Shown: positions 9,852-20,051, counted from the stretch's first letter. The stretch: 59,986 nucleotides of DNA from Phocaeicola oris (GCF_021295095.1 NZ_JAJLQX010000020.1:1-59986), one strand, 5' to 3'. Numbers and translations: made by a program. The notes: generated from the sequence alone by a model not told the origin.

Positions 9852-10739
9852 TTATAAAATGAAAGTTGGATCCTTTCGGACAACATATTTTCTTACCTTA
9901 TATATATGGAAACTTTTTGCGAGTAGTTGGAAAGTGTATTTGAAATAGTTCCAAGCATCATTTAACTCTTTCCGTTGAATGGCATAGACCACTTGTTGAA
10001 ACCCGCCACCAATGGCTTTTACGAAGCAATATCCAAAGGAATGATTAATATTGGCGTAAGCAGTGAGTAAGTAAACTGTATTTGCCTTGAATTCCATAGG
10101 TTTGGTAACAACTCTTTTCTCCCGGTCGTGGTATCCGAATACCGGAGCGTAAACAACTTTAAAACCATGAAAATGAAGACGATTCACAAAGTCAACATCT
10201 TCTCCATAGTGGTGAAATAAAGAAGAAAAGCCTCCTATTGTTCGAAGTACATGGGTGGGAATCATCCAGAAAGCAGCGTTGACAAATGGAATTTCGGCAT
10301 AATCGCTTGTCGGAATCTCTTCTTTGCTTTTAAGGTGTGTATAATCCGCAAATCCGAAATCCGGTTGGTCTCCTTTTCCTGTCAGATGAATGGGTGAGAT
10401 AATTCCAAAATCAGGGTGCTTCTCGCCTAAATCAGCTAAGGTTCCGATGGTATTTTTATCGATCCAAGCATCTTGATTTAAAAGGAATACGTAATCGTAT
10501 GCTTCTTCCAGTGCAATTTTCATTCCTATATTATTGGCGCGTCCGAATCCGAGGTTTGTTTTGCTTTGAATCAGCCGGACTTCCGGATAATCCTTCTTAA
10601 TTCGTTGAACTGTACAATCCTGTGAACAATTGTCCACAACAATCACATCTGCTGTGCGTTCCGACGTGCGAAGACTACCTAAGCAACGGTCAATCCATCG
10701 CTCAAAATTGTAGGATACTATGATGACAATAATTTTCAT
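9852..10739 (-). CDS. Family 2 glycosyltransferase (rhamnosyltransferase-like)
   Basis: The 295-residue product starts at MKIIVIIVSYNFERWIDRCL (ATG 10739), which overlaps the previous stop by 4 bp. GT2 landmarks: VIVVDNCSQDCT (about 35), NLGFGRANNIGM, and FLLNQDAW, where the DxD is replaced by NQDAW as in WbbL-type rhamnosyltransferases. HYGEDVDFVNRLHFHGFKV is the acidic acceptor/base region. It is cytoplasmic or membrane-associated and adds a sugar to a lipid-linked glycan. The sugar is not certain. Confidence 0.85.
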   Translation of the reverse strand: MKIIVIIVSYNFERWIDRCLGSLRTSERTADVIVVDNCSQDCTVQRIKKDYPEVRLIQSKTNLGFGRANNIGMKIALEEAYDYVFLLNQDAWIDKNTIGTLADLGEKHPDFGIISPIHLTGKGDQPDFGFADYTHLKSKEEIPTSDYAEIPFVNAAFWMIPTHVLRTIGGFSSLFHHYGEDVDFVNRLHFHGFKVVYAPVFGYHDREKRVVTKPMEFKANTVYLLTAYANINHSFGYCFVKAIGGGFQQVVYAIQRKELNDAWNYFKYTFQLLAKSFHIYKVRKYVVRKDPTFIL

Positions 10740-11569
10740 TCGGTTTTCTTTAATAGTTCGCATGGTATGCCACTGATTTGTGCAGCTGTTTCAGAAAAGG
10801 AACTTTTCATAGAACCCAGTATTTTTTTTGTTTTAGAAAGAACATATAGTTCAACAAGTGCGTCTTGCATTCCTTGCAGGCTGTTTCGACTTGTTTTTTT
10901 CACAGAAGTAATGATTCTTTTCCCGAATTTATCTATTAGAATACGTTTATCTTCTTCCGAATCGGAAGCTAAATAAAATTGAACGTTTGGTTCCTGCGCA
11001 ATTTCTTCTTGTATCCGGTTGATAAAAAGTTCAGTCGGACTTTCTGTTATCGAGGCTATGTTATCGGTTCGCCGAATGTGGATGCCGATGGTGTGATTGC
11101 CAAAAGACTGATAAATGGAATCAATACGCTTTTGTAAAGAGCCAATAGGGCGGAAGATATGAAAAGGATGACTGTTTTTGTTTGGCTGAAAGTAAACGCA
11201 ACTGGCCAGATAATTCTTTTTTCCTTTCACCCAAGCGCGAAAATCGAAGTGATTATAGAAAAGCATTGTAGCTTTATCTTCATAGATGCACTCGTCAAAA
11301 AGGAAGGACTGGAAAAGTTTAGGAATCCATAAATTATGTTTTCGAGGACGGTCAAGCACGATGGAATCGAATATTTTTGCCTCTTTCAGTTCTACATAGG
11401 GTAAATCTATCGGTTGGAATAGTTCTTTAAACAAACAATTCAATCCTTTATCTTTGAACCAGATAATATGTAAGCTGCATTTCAATTTGTTGGTCATACT
11501 TGTTGCGGCATCTATTGCTTTCATTCTATTGGCCAGCCCACCAACCGGTATTAAAGTTAAATTACTCAT
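10736..11569 (-). CDS. Fucosyltransferase-like protein (GGLANRM / HIRRTDN type)
   Basis: The 277-residue product starts at MSNLTLIPVGGLANRMKAID (ATG 11569), overlapping the flippase stop by 8 bp. GGLANRM near the N-terminus, GIHIRRTDN near residue 180, FYLASDSEEDKRIL and the SSFSETAA segment match the GDP-fucose-binding fold shared by NodZ, GT11 and O-fucosyltransferase relatives. The HxRRTDN motif is the nucleotide-sugar phosphate-binding site in that superfamily. Position between a Wzx-like flippase and two glycosyltransferases fits glycan assembly. Transfer of fucose itself is inferred from family only. Confidence 0.65.
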   Translation of the reverse strand: MSNLTLIPVGGLANRMKAIDAATSMTNKLKCSLHIIWFKDKGLNCLFKELFQPIDLPYVELKEAKIFDSIVLDRPRKHNLWIPKLFQSFLFDECIYEDKATMLFYNHFDFRAWVKGKKNYLASCVYFQPNKNSHPFHIFRPIGSLQKRIDSIYQSFGNHTIGIHIRRTDNIASITESPTELFINRIQEEIAQEPNVQFYLASDSEEDKRILIDKFGKRIITSVKKTSRNSLQGMQDALVELYVLSKTKKILGSMKSSFSETAAQISGIPCELLKKTE

Positions 11570-13010
11570 GGCGTCTCCTCCTGAATATAAATTGGATACA
11601 CTCATTTAAAATCTCAGCTTTTGCTAATCTCATTATGGTTATATAGAGTATTGTGGCAATGATAATTCTTGTTATTAGTAAAACGATCAGATTGGTGATA
11701 GTAGAGGTAAGCGCGTAAGTAATAGTCATCACTCCTAAAGCTATGAGGAAAAACGGAAGAATATCTTTCAGAAACAGCATAAATCGATACCCCGTATACG
11801 AACGAACAAAGTGATGATTAACAAATACCCAGCAGATATTCAGAATGACGTATGCAATGATCATTGACAAAATACCATAAGGATAAAGCATGAGCATCAA
11901 TACGATTTGTAACACACAAAATGCTAAGGTAAGCATTAAATACGTTCCCGACTTTCCTTTACTGATAATCAGGTTGGAAAAAATAGTATAAAATGGCATG
12001 AAAGCTCCACTGATACAGAGAATTTGAAGGTAACCTGCACAAGTGAGCCATTTCTCGGTAATAGCTAACACAATGAATTCGCGAGAAATCAAAGCTAATC
12101 CGAGTAATAGTGGAAAAGATATGAAAGAAGTGAACCTTACCAGTTTCCTAAGAATATTCAGTTGGCGTTCCTGCTCATTCGATACGGTGGTAAATACAGG
12201 CTGTGCAACCTGATCGACCATTCCTTGAATTAAGTAATAGCATTTAGAATCCCAGATATATGCCTGATTATAATTACCAACTTCTTTTGGAGTAAAATGC
12301 CGCCCGAGCAAGACAGAAAGAATGTTATTGTTGATATGAGTAAGAATGGTGGTACCCAGTATTTTACTGCTGAATTTAAACATTCGTTTTACGGGGATGA
12401 AATTTATCTGAAGTGTTGGCCTCCAAGGAGAGTAATACCATAATAACAGAGAGTTCAACGAGATATATACCAATGATTGAGTAGCTAACGACCAGTATGA
12501 ATAACCTTTCCATGCCATAGTCACACCAATGATATTGGAAATGATGACCGCAGTCATTCCGGCTATAGCTTGTTGTTTTACCTTTAAGTTACGAAACAGG
12601 TAAGCAGACTGGGCAGTACCTAAAGAGGAAAAGATAATGCTCAGAAAGGCGTAACGACATAGTGGAATAAGTTCATCATTATGATAAAACATAGCAATGA
12701 GAGGTGCGCAAAAGAAGAGAATAATATAGCAGGATGTACCCACGATGATATTAAACCAGAAGACGGAGTTGTAGTCTTCATGTTTCGGTTCTTTTAAGTT
12801 GGCAATAGCATTCTTGAATCCACTGCTCTGTAAGGCATTCGCTATTAAAGCGAAAATACTAATCATACCTATCATACCATATTCCCTTGGCGAGAGCAGC
12901 CGTCCAAGAATAATACCGAAAATCAAGCCGAGCAATTGTTGAAAACCATTGTTCAGCCCTCCCCATAAAAGACCTTTTGCTGTTTTTTCTTTTAAGGACT
13001 GTTTGTACAT
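11562..13010 (-). CDS. Wzx-like oligosaccharide flippase (polysaccharide biosynthesis protein)
   Basis: The 482-residue integral membrane protein has about 12-14 hydrophobic segments. GLLWGGLNNGFQQLLGLIFG then LLSPREYGMIGM is the standard start of MATE/MOP-superfamily polysaccharide exporters, and HFTPKEVGNYNQ repeats the pattern in the second half. It would translocate lipid-linked oligosaccharide across the inner membrane. It begins the four-gene glycan cluster, 56 bp after metG, and the next three genes overlap or nearly abut it. No Wzy polymerase or initiating transferase is present, so the cluster is a partial glycan locus. Confidence 0.88.
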   Translation of the reverse strand: MYKQSLKEKTAKGLLWGGLNNGFQQLLGLIFGIILGRLLSPREYGMIGMISIFALIANALQSSGFKNAIANLKEPKHEDYNSVFWFNIIVGTSCYIILFFCAPLIAMFYHNDELIPLCRYAFLSIIFSSLGTAQSAYLFRNLKVKQQAIAGMTAVIISNIIGVTMAWKGYSYWSLATQSLVYISLNSLLLWYYSPWRPTLQINFIPVKRMFKFSSKILGTTILTHINNNILSVLLGRHFTPKEVGNYNQAYIWDSKCYYLIQGMVDQVAQPVFTTVSNEQERQLNILRKLVRFTSFISFPLLLGLALISREFIVLAITEKWLTCAGYLQILCISGAFMPFYTIFSNLIISKGKSGTYLMLTLAFCVLQIVLMLMLYPYGILSMIIAYVILNICWVFVNHHFVRSYTGYRFMLFLKDILPFFLIALGVMTITYALTSTITNLIVLLITRIIIATILYITIMRLAKAEILNECIQFIFRRRRHE

Positions 13011-13030
13011 GTATCTTAGAAATATGGTAA

Positions 13031-13056
13031 GGGCGGACTTTCATCCGCCCTATTTT
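13031..13056 (-). terminator. Hairpin between metG and the flippase gene
   Basis: GGGCGGA-CTTTCA-TCCGCCC is a perfect 7-bp GC-rich stem. On the minus strand it lies just after the metG stop but is followed by TTACCAT rather than a long T-run, so it may attenuate rather than fully end transcription into the glycan genes. Confidence 0.55.
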
Positions 13057-13066
13057 ATATAATATA

Positions 13067-15106
13067 TTATTTTACTTGACTTCCAGATTTTACTTCGTTT
13101 GTGGAAGTAATTACCGAAATACTGCCATCGAAATCTTCTGCGCTTAAAATCATTCCTTGACTTACAATGCCCTTTAACGTTCTTGGAGCAAGATTAGCAA
13201 TAAAGCATACTTGCTTTCCAATTAAATCTTCCGGTTTATAGAACTTTGCAATGCCACTAACGATAGTGCGATTTTCCAAACCATCTGCAATAGTGAACTG
13301 AAGTAATTTATCGGCTTTTGGAACTTTTTTGCAGTCGAGGACTGTTCCTACGCGAATATCCAATTTCTCAAAGTCTTCATAAGCAATTGTCTCCTTAATA
13401 GGATTTGCAGTATAGCTGTTGGCCATATTAGCTTTTTTAATATCATCAAGTTTTTTCATTTGTGCATCAATGACGGTATCTTCAATCTTTTCGAACAGCA
13501 ACGTAGGCTTATTCAACTGATGACCTGTCTCCAATAAATCTATTCTTCCTAATTGATTCCAATCAAATTCGTTGATATTCAACATATCACGTAACTTCTT
13601 ACTGCTAAAAGGCAGAAACGGTTCGAATGCGATAGCTAAATTAGCAGCCAGCTGGAGAGATAAATTTAGAATTGTCGCAACACGATTCATATCTGTCTTT
13701 GCAACCTTCCAAGGTTCTGTATCCGCTAAATATTTATTTCCTATACGGGCTAAGTTCATGGCTTCCTTTTGTGCGTCACGGAACTTGAAATTATCAAGTA
13801 ATTTCTCTACTTTTTCCTTTACATCAGAAAATTCCATCAAAGCATCTTTATCAATTTGTAGGAATTCTCCTTTGTCAGGTACTTTATTATCAAAATACTT
13901 TTGAGTAAGAACCAATGCACGATTAATGAAGTTTCCATAAATAGCAACGAGTTCGTTATTATTTCGCGCTTGGAAATCTTCCCAAGTAAAGTCGTTATCT
14001 TTTGTCTCAGGAGCATTAGCTGTTAAGACATAGCGGAGTACATCTTGTTTCCCCGGGAAGTCGACCAAGTATTCGTCTAACCATACAGCCCAATTGCGGG
14101 AGGTTGAGATTTTATCTCCTTCCAGATTTAAAAACTCATTAGCCGGAATATTATCAGGAAGGATATAGTTTCCATGGGCTTTCAACATAACCGGGAAAAC
14201 AATGCAATGGAACACAATATTATCTTTTCCGATAAAGTGGACCAAACGGGTTTCCGGATCTTTCCACCACTTTTCCCATTCATCCGGAAGAAGTTCCTTG
14301 GTATTTGAGATATAACCGATAGGAGCATCGAACCAAACATATAGAACTTTTCCATCAGCTCCTTCAACCGGAACAGGAATACCCCAATCTAAATCACGAG
14401 TCATAGCACGAGGTTGTAGATCCATATCTAACCAGCTCTTACATTGGCCATATACATTCGGGCGCCATTCCTTGTGCCCTTCCAGAATCCATTTTTTCAA
14501 CCAATCCTGATACTCGTTTAAAGGCAGATACCAGTTTTTTGTTTTTTTGATGACAGGCTTTGATCCGCTTATAGTAGAACGGGGATTGATTAGTTCCATT
14601 GGAGAAAGGTCATGACCACACTTTTCGCATTGATCACCATAAGCATTTGGATTATGGCAATACGGGCATTCTCCCATAATATAACGGTCGGCTAAAAATT
14701 GGTGAACTTCTTCATCATAATACTGTTCTGATTCTTTCTCAATTAGTTTCCCATCATCATATAATTTCTTAAAAAAGTTTGATGCTACTTCTGTTTGAAT
14801 ATCAGAAGTGGTACGGCTATAGATGTCGAAAGAGATACCAAAGTCTCTAAAAGAATCTTTGATTAATTTATGATAATGGTCAACGACTTGTTTTGGAGTT
14901 ATCCCCTCTTTTTTCGCGCGAATAGTAATTGGGACTCCATGTTCGTCAGAACCGCAGATGAATTTTACATTTTGTTTTTTCAGTCGTAAGTAACGGACAT
15001 AGATATCTGCCGGTACATAAACTCCGGCTAAATGCCCAATATGTACACCACCGTTGGCATAAGGTAGTGCTGCCGTCACAGTCGTTCTTTTAAAATTCTT
15101 TTCCAT
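13067..15106 (-). CDS. metG: Methionyl-tRNA synthetase
   Basis: The 679-residue product charges tRNA-Met in the cytoplasm. The HIGH motif is HIGH at residues 22-25 ([16 protein letters not shown]). A zinc-knuckle insertion [18 protein letters not shown] lies near 145-162, and the KMSKS loop is the variant KISTS near 340. An anticodon-binding helical domain follows, and the last about 110 residues ([23 protein letters not shown]) are the tRNA-binding OB-fold domain that promotes dimerisation. Length fits the long bacterial form. A -7 promoter box lies at 15147-15154. Confidence 0.97.
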   Translation of the reverse strand: MEKNFKRTTVTAALPYANGGVHIGHLAGVYVPADIYVRYLRLKKQNVKFICGSDEHGVPITIRAKKEGITPKQVVDHYHKLIKDSFRDFGISFDIYSRTTSDIQTEVASNFFKKLYDDGKLIEKESEQYYDEEVHQFLADRYIMGECPYCHNPNAYGDQCEKCGHDLSPMELINPRSTISGSKPVIKKTKNWYLPLNEYQDWLKKWILEGHKEWRPNVYGQCKSWLDMDLQPRAMTRDLDWGIPVPVEGADGKVLYVWFDAPIGYISNTKELLPDEWEKWWKDPETRLVHFIGKDNIVFHCIVFPVMLKAHGNYILPDNIPANEFLNLEGDKISTSRNWAVWLDEYLVDFPGKQDVLRYVLTANAPETKDNDFTWEDFQARNNNELVAIYGNFINRALVLTQKYFDNKVPDKGEFLQIDKDALMEFSDVKEKVEKLLDNFKFRDAQKEAMNLARIGNKYLADTEPWKVAKTDMNRVATILNLSLQLAANLAIAFEPFLPFSSKKLRDMLNINEFDWNQLGRIDLLETGHQLNKPTLLFEKIEDTVIDAQMKKLDDIKKANMANSYTANPIKETIAYEDFEKLDIRVGTVLDCKKVPKADKLLQFTIADGLENRTIVSGIAKFYKPEDLIGKQVCFIANLAPRTLKGIVSQGMILSAEDFDGSISVITSTNEVKSGSQVK

Positions 15107-15146
15107 ATAGATTTATAACGTTTTTATTTCCTTATATATTATTGCG

Positions 15147-15154
15147 CAAAGTTA
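15147..15154 (-). promoter_or_regulatory. Probable metG promoter -7 box
   Basis: On the minus strand TAACTTTG matches the Bacteroidetes TAnnTTTG -7 box, about 40 nt before the metG start codon. No strong TTTG -33 element is visible at the expected spacing. Confidence 0.6.
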
Positions 15155-15234
15155 GTGAAATTTACCGACTAACTTATTAATAAATAGGCTTTTTTATAAT
15201 TGTAAAATCGAATAACATACTTATTGTTCGTTGT

Positions 15235-15600
15235 GGTATTATGATACTCCGATACGTAGGAACAAAGAAAGCGAATCGTATAAGTTGCCGTATTCATCAA
15301 AAGAATTTTTTGTTTCACCTATGTGATTCACTTGTTTCACCTATGTGATTCACTTGTTTCACCTATGTGATTCGCTTGTTTCACTTATGTGATTCGCTTG
15401 TTTCACCAATGTGAAACAAATAAATTATCCGTATGAGTTGAGTGATTCATACAGATCTATTTTACTAATCTCTTTATGACAATTTTAATGAACTTGGCAA
15501 AAAGGGAAAAATTCTGTTTATCATTCCCTAAGGATGTATTCTACTTTTGTAGGTTTCCACATGGTCTTTCTGTCATTTCGTTAATTTGAAACACGGCATC
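15235..15600 (+). repeat. 22-bp periodic intergenic repeat, copy C (GTTTCAC type)
   Basis: Five units of GTTTCACCTATGTGATTC plus four bases at an exact 22-bp period (15312, 15334, 15356, 15378, 15400). The last ends in the palindrome GTTTCACCAATGTGAAAC. Two units of the ATNCGNATGAGTT type follow (15427, 15449), then the tail CTAATCTCTTTATGACA. Upstream GATACGTAGGAACAAAGAAAG and downstream TTTTGTAGGTTTC are shared with copy F at 42570-42850. The yifB stop is at 15641. Confidence 0.85.
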
Positions 15601-15640
15601 AGGAAAATAACACTTCTATTTTGAATGTTTATCGAATAAC

Positions 15641-17179
15641 TTATCCGGCCCAGCCGGCTCTATCCAAATTTCGATATGAGATGGCTTCTGCCAAATGAGC
15701 CGTTTTAATGTTTTCACTTCCTTCCATATCGGCAATAGTTCTGGAAACCTTGAGAATTCGATCGTATGCTCTCGCCGATAAGTTTAACTTTATCATCGCA
15801 GATTTTAATAAGGCTAAACCTGCAGTATCGGGTTGTGCATATTTGTGAAGTAATTTACTTTCCATTTGCGCATTGCAGTAAATTCCTCGATAATCTTTAA
15901 AACGTTTTGCTTGAATTTCTCGACTTTTAATTACTCTTTCACGAATTGTTGCACTGCTTTCACCCTTTCGTGTATCGGAAAGTTTTTCGAAAGGGACAGG
16001 TACGATTTCTACTTGGATGTCGATTCTATCTAATAAAGGGCCTGATATGCGGTTAAGATATCGTTGAACTTGTCCGGGTGTACAAACACACGAACGGGTT
16101 GGGTGATTATAATAGCCACATGGACAAGGATTCATGGACGCAATTAACATAAAACTTGCCGGATAATCCAAACAATATTTTGCTCTTGAAATGGTAATGT
16201 GTCTATCTTCAAGGGGCTGTCGAAGAACCTCAAGAACTGATCTGGAAAATTCGGGAAGTTCGTCGAGAAAGAGGATGCCGTTATGAGATAAACTTATCTC
16301 ACCCGGTTGCGGATTGGTTCCTCCGCCTACCATAGCAACTTGGGAAATAGTATGATGTGGGCTTCTGAAAGGGCGGATGGTGACAAGAGATTTGTCTTTT
16401 CCGAGTTTTCCTGCAACTGAATGGATCTTTGTTGTTTCGAGGCTTTCTTCCAATGTTAGGGGAGGTAGAATACTTGGCAATCGTTTTGCCATCATGGATT
16501 TACCGGACCCCGGACTTCCAATCATTATTAGGTTATGTCCGCCACTTGCTGCTACTTCTAATGCCCGTTTAACAGACTCTTGTCCTTTTACATCAGAAAA
16601 GTCGTAAGGAAAACTGTATTGTTGTTTATAGAATTCCTCTTGGGTATTGACAATGGTTGCTTCTAATGATTGTGTGCCATTAAAGAAATTGATTACTTGT
16701 TTCAAATTTTTGACCCCAAGAATCTCTATCCCATTTACTACTGCAGCTTCTTTTGCATTTTGTATAGGTAGGATTAGTCCTTTGAAGCCTTTCTTTTTAG
16801 CTTCAATAGCAATAGGAAGAGCACCTCTAATGGGTTGTAGTCCTCCATCCAGACCTAATTCTCCGATAATCATGTATTGGGATAATTTTTCTGCTTGTAT
16901 TTCTTCTGCGGTAGCTAATATGCCTATCGCCATGGGCAAATCGTACGCAGAACCTTCTTTCTTAATATCAGCCGGTGCTAAATTAACAATTATTTGTCGC
17001 GTGGGGAACTTATATCCATTAACAAGTAAGGCAGAATGAATTCGTTCATGACTTTCTTTAACGGCATTATCAGGCAGACCTACTAAAAAAAATTTTATAC
17101 CCCGTGAGCTGTTAACCTCAATGGTTACAATAGTGGCGTCTATGCCTTGCAAGGCGGCACCATAAACTTTTACAAGCAT
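15641..17179 (-). CDS. YifB/ComM-family AAA+ ATPase (Mg-chelatase-like)
   Basis: The 512-residue product has the N-terminal S5-like/Lon-like domain (about 1-170; GLPDNAVKESHERIHSAL), then an AAA+ module with Walker A GSPGSGKSMMAKRL (about 220), RPFRSPHHTIS, Walker B NGILFLDELPEFS and a C-terminal Mg-chelatase-like domain (SARAYDRILKVSRTIADM). ComM members act as hexameric helicases promoting branch migration during natural transformation and recombination. The repeat copy C lies downstream. Whether this organism is transformable is unknown, but a ComF-like gene is also present in the window. Confidence 0.92.
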   Translation of the reverse strand: MLVKVYGAALQGIDATIVTIEVNSSRGIKFFLVGLPDNAVKESHERIHSALLVNGYKFPTRQIIVNLAPADIKKEGSAYDLPMAIGILATAEEIQAEKLSQYMIIGELGLDGGLQPIRGALPIAIEAKKKGFKGLILPIQNAKEAAVVNGIEILGVKNLKQVINFFNGTQSLEATIVNTQEEFYKQQYSFPYDFSDVKGQESVKRALEVAASGGHNLIMIGSPGSGKSMMAKRLPSILPPLTLEESLETTKIHSVAGKLGKDKSLVTIRPFRSPHHTISQVAMVGGGTNPQPGEISLSHNGILFLDELPEFSRSVLEVLRQPLEDRHITISRAKYCLDYPASFMLIASMNPCPCGYYNHPTRSCVCTPGQVQRYLNRISGPLLDRIDIQVEIVPVPFEKLSDTRKGESSATIRERVIKSREIQAKRFKDYRGIYCNAQMESKLLHKYAQPDTAGLALLKSAMIKLNLSARAYDRILKVSRTIADMEGSENIKTAHLAEAISYRNLDRAGWAG

Positions 17180-17216
17180 ATATATTATAGTTTAGAAAGC
17201 TAAATGCGAATAGCTG

Positions 17217-18242
17217 TTATTTACTTTTATCTTTTTCTTTATCTTGTTTAATTAAATTTCGTATTCTGTTTAGAATAGTTTGGCTTGATATATCATTGTC
17301 TATAATCGATTTGTCTTTTGCTACTAATATGTTGGTTGGTAATTTGTTCAAACCGATTTGTCTGGCGATATTACCTTTCCAGCCTTTAAATCCACAGACT
17401 TGCTTCCATTGGGTTGTGTCACGTTTGCTGATAATTTCTGTCCAAGCGTCTTTATCCATATCTAACGAAACACTGATAGCAGTGAATGGCTCTTTTTTCA
17501 TCTGTTTGACAATCGTAGCTATCGAATCTTGCTCTTCCATGCTTTTTGCATCCCAACTTGCCCAAAAGCTAACGAGTACATATTTGTTTTTCAAGTCTCT
17601 GAAATCAATGGTCTTTCCGTCTTTATCAGGTTCGTTGAACAGATTAATGTATTTATTTTCGTCGCCTTTTTGCTCTTTGGCCTTTGCTAACAAATCTGTT
17701 AAGTATCGGGTATCTTGAACATTTCCGTTGAGAGATTGTATAAGTTCGATGATATGTTTGTAATCAGGAGTACTATCGTGAGCATAGAATCTATCAATTA
17801 AGAATACATTTGCGTAAGATCTCGGATTATTTTTTATAAAAGTATCTACTTGTGCTTTCATTGGTAAATTCATAACTTCTCTTTTTTTCAATGTGAGAAG
17901 TGTTTCTCCCATCAACTTATTCTCACCTTTACCTTTGATAAGGTATAATCGGTTATTTCCTTTAATTTGAATCTTACCGCCACTTTCTACTATAACAGGA
18001 ATTTTTTCTTGATTATCAAGAATGATATAAAAGAGACTTATAGAGTCGGCATTAAATTTTTGTTTAAAGACTCCTTTTTTCAGAATAAGAGTATCAAGTT
18101 TGTAAACAGGTTCTATATAATATAGTACTAAGGAGTCAGATGTAAGGTCATCCAGTTTCCCTTCTAAAATAAAAGTATTCTTCTTTCCACAAGAGGAGAG
18201 AAGTATTAAGAAAGAGATGAAAAGGAAACTGATATTTTTCAT
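17217..18242 (-). CDS. TlpA-like thioredoxin-fold lipoprotein lacking CXXC (DUF4369-type N-terminus)
   Basis: The 341-residue product starts at MKNISFLFISFLILLSSCGK (ATG 18242), giving a lipobox LSSC. The N-terminal half (FILEGKLDDLTSDSLVLYYI) is DUF4369-like, and the C-terminal half has the thioredoxin fold: KYVLVSFWASWDAKSMEEQD, then ISVSLDMDKDAW and KLPTNILVAKDKSII (cis-Pro position). The redox motif expected after FWASW is DAKS, with no cysteines, so disulfide exchange at that site looks impossible. A role as a redox-inactive binding or chaperone-like envelope protein is an inference. Confidence 0.8.
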   Translation of the reverse strand: MKNISFLFISFLILLSSCGKKNTFILEGKLDDLTSDSLVLYYIEPVYKLDTLILKKGVFKQKFNADSISLFYIILDNQEKIPVIVESGGKIQIKGNNRLYLIKGKGENKLMGETLLTLKKREVMNLPMKAQVDTFIKNNPRSYANVFLIDRFYAHDSTPDYKHIIELIQSLNGNVQDTRYLTDLLAKAKEQKGDENKYINLFNEPDKDGKTIDFRDLKNKYVLVSFWASWDAKSMEEQDSIATIVKQMKKEPFTAISVSLDMDKDAWTEIISKRDTTQWKQVCGFKGWKGNIARQIGLNKLPTNILVAKDKSIIDNDISSQTILNRIRNLIKQDKEKDKSK

Positions 18243-18312
18243 TTTGATTATGTTTGTTGCGAAATTAAGCAATTTAGTCCAATATAAAGAAGAAAACCGG
18301 CATAATTTGTAT

Positions 18313-18350
18313 AAAAAACCGGAATACTCGTTTGAGTATTCCGGTTTATA
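18313..18350 (-). terminator. Intrinsic terminator of the TPR lipoprotein gene
   Basis: CCGGAATACTC-GTTT-GAGTATTCCGG is a perfect 11-bp stem at 18319-18344. Read on the minus strand it is followed by TTTTTTAT, about 30 nt after the stop codon at 18375. Confidence 0.85.
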
Positions 18351-18374
18351 TATTTAAATAAGAGTTATTTCTTA

Positions 18375-20051
18375 TTATTTGATTTCGCTTTGATATTTAG
18401 CAAACTCACGGTCTAAGGCAGCCTTAGCAGCTAAAGAAGCGTCTTTTTGAATAGCGCTTTGGATAGAGCTCTTTACTAAAGATGCGTTGTTGGTACGAGC
18501 ACCAACGATAGCCATTAAATAGTCTGTCATAGCGTCTTTATTCTTAATGCTTTCCAATGTGTTCTTTGCCTTGTTGTAATCTTTGGCAAGAATCTGCGCT
18601 TGAGCAGCACTGTTGGAAGCGATATTACCGAATGTGCTAACAGCTTTCTGATAATCCCCTTGTTTGATGTATAAGTTACCAAGAGACTCGGCAGCAGCAT
18701 TTGCGCCAGTTGCTTTGCCTAAGTATGATTCAGCAGCAGAAACGTTGTTCTTTGCTAATTCAACCAGTCCTAAGTTGGAGTTTACTTCCGGAGCATTTGC
18801 ATTTAAAGAAGCAGCTTTCTGGAAGTAAGATTGTGCTTTATCAATATTGCCGGCAGCATAAGCCAACTCTCCAAGGTTATTATATGCACGGTAATCATTA
18901 GGGAAGAGTTGAGTAGTCGTGTTAAAGATGGATTCTTGACGAGTATTGTCACTTGTCAGAGTAGCAGCGTAAAGTAACTCTTCAACACTTAATACCTTAG
19001 GATCGCTATTGAACGCTTCGTTGATTTCATCGTCTGAACGACCGATGATTTCATAGTTAGCTGTCAAACGAGCACGACGTAACTGAGGAAGAATATCATC
19101 AGCTAATGATTTATAAACTGAAGAGATATTTTTAATTTCAGTTTCTCTTTGCTGAGGATCGCTGTACATGGAAAGAACGCGGAGGATTAAATCTTTATCC
19201 TGCAAGTTAGACTTAGATACTAATTCTTTGAAACCTTCCCAATCCTGTGCTGTATAGGTAGCGTCTAAATTAGCGTCAATCTTGTTTTTCTTCAGCTGTT
19301 TAGCCATATACTTCTCTGTATTAGCTTCACGGCTCTTAGCTAAATCGGTGTTCAAACTTACACCACCATCAGGAGAAGCATAAGCAGAGACTTCGATGTT
19401 ATCAATCTTATAGTTTTTAGTATCACTATTTAATTCAGCAACTTTCTTATGAAAATTCTTAATATCTTCAGAATTCAATTCGCTGTTGCGTAAGTTAGCT
19501 TGCTGAATCAAGAACATGATGTTAGCTTGTTCTGCTTGTTTAATGATACGCTGGTAAGCATCGTCTGCATGAGACGCGTTAGCGCTGTTTACCGTAGGAA
19601 GCTCGGATGTCGCGATAACACCATCAGCAATTTTTACGGATGGAATGGTGTATGACTTACTTCCTTTATTAATAACAAAATCCAGATAAAGTTCAGAATT
19701 TGCCATTTCAGGAACGTAGTCGAAAGATGCTTTCATGGTATAGTTACCCCCCATCTTATAAGAAATGGGTTGTCCATTGCCTTCAACTTTTTCACCTTGG
19801 AATGTAGCTGGTTGTCCTTTAGCTTCGCCACCTTTCCATCTAAGAACAGGAGTAACTTGTACTGTAGCATTTTTCTTCATGTACTTTTCCGGGAACCGAC
19901 CGTTAATTGTTACAGGTACTTTTCCTCCAACAGCTTCAAGTACTTCCGGATTAGTTGTGAAAAAATCGGAAGATAATGCACCCATCTTGCTACAAGATGA
20001 TAACGCAATAACCAATAATGCCATCAATGGCAGATACAATTTTTTGATCAT
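18375..20051 (-). CDS. TPR-repeat outer-envelope lipoprotein with OmpA-like segment
   Basis: The 558-residue product has lipobox VIALSSC near residue 20. An Ig-like N-terminal region (about 30-145) is followed by a helical segment and IDNIEVSAYASPDGGVSLNT, which resembles the peptidoglycan-associated OmpA-type motif (residue about 215). The C-terminal third carries TPR repeats (YRAYNNLGELAYAAGNIDKA; PEVNSNLGLVELAKNNVSAA). Such proteins are conserved in Bacteroidales, probably as periplasmic scaffolds; the precise job is not known to me. It is monocistronic with its own terminator. Confidence 0.7.
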   Translation of the reverse strand: MIKKLYLPLMALLVIALSSCSKMGALSSDFFTTNPEVLEAVGGKVPVTINGRFPEKYMKKNATVQVTPVLRWKGGEAKGQPATFQGEKVEGNGQPISYKMGGNYTMKASFDYVPEMANSELYLDFVINKGSKSYTIPSVKIADGVIATSELPTVNSANASHADDAYQRIIKQAEQANIMFLIQQANLRNSELNSEDIKNFHKKVAELNSDTKNYKIDNIEVSAYASPDGGVSLNTDLAKSREANTEKYMAKQLKKNKIDANLDATYTAQDWEGFKELVSKSNLQDKDLILRVLSMYSDPQQRETEIKNISSVYKSLADDILPQLRRARLTANYEIIGRSDDEINEAFNSDPKVLSVEELLYAATLTSDNTRQESIFNTTTQLFPNDYRAYNNLGELAYAAGNIDKAQSYFQKAASLNANAPEVNSNLGLVELAKNNVSAAESYLGKATGANAAAESLGNLYIKQGDYQKAVSTFGNIASNSAAQAQILAKDYNKAKNTLESIKNKDAMTDYLMAIVGARTNNASLVKSSIQSAIQKDASLAAKAALDREFAKYQSEIK

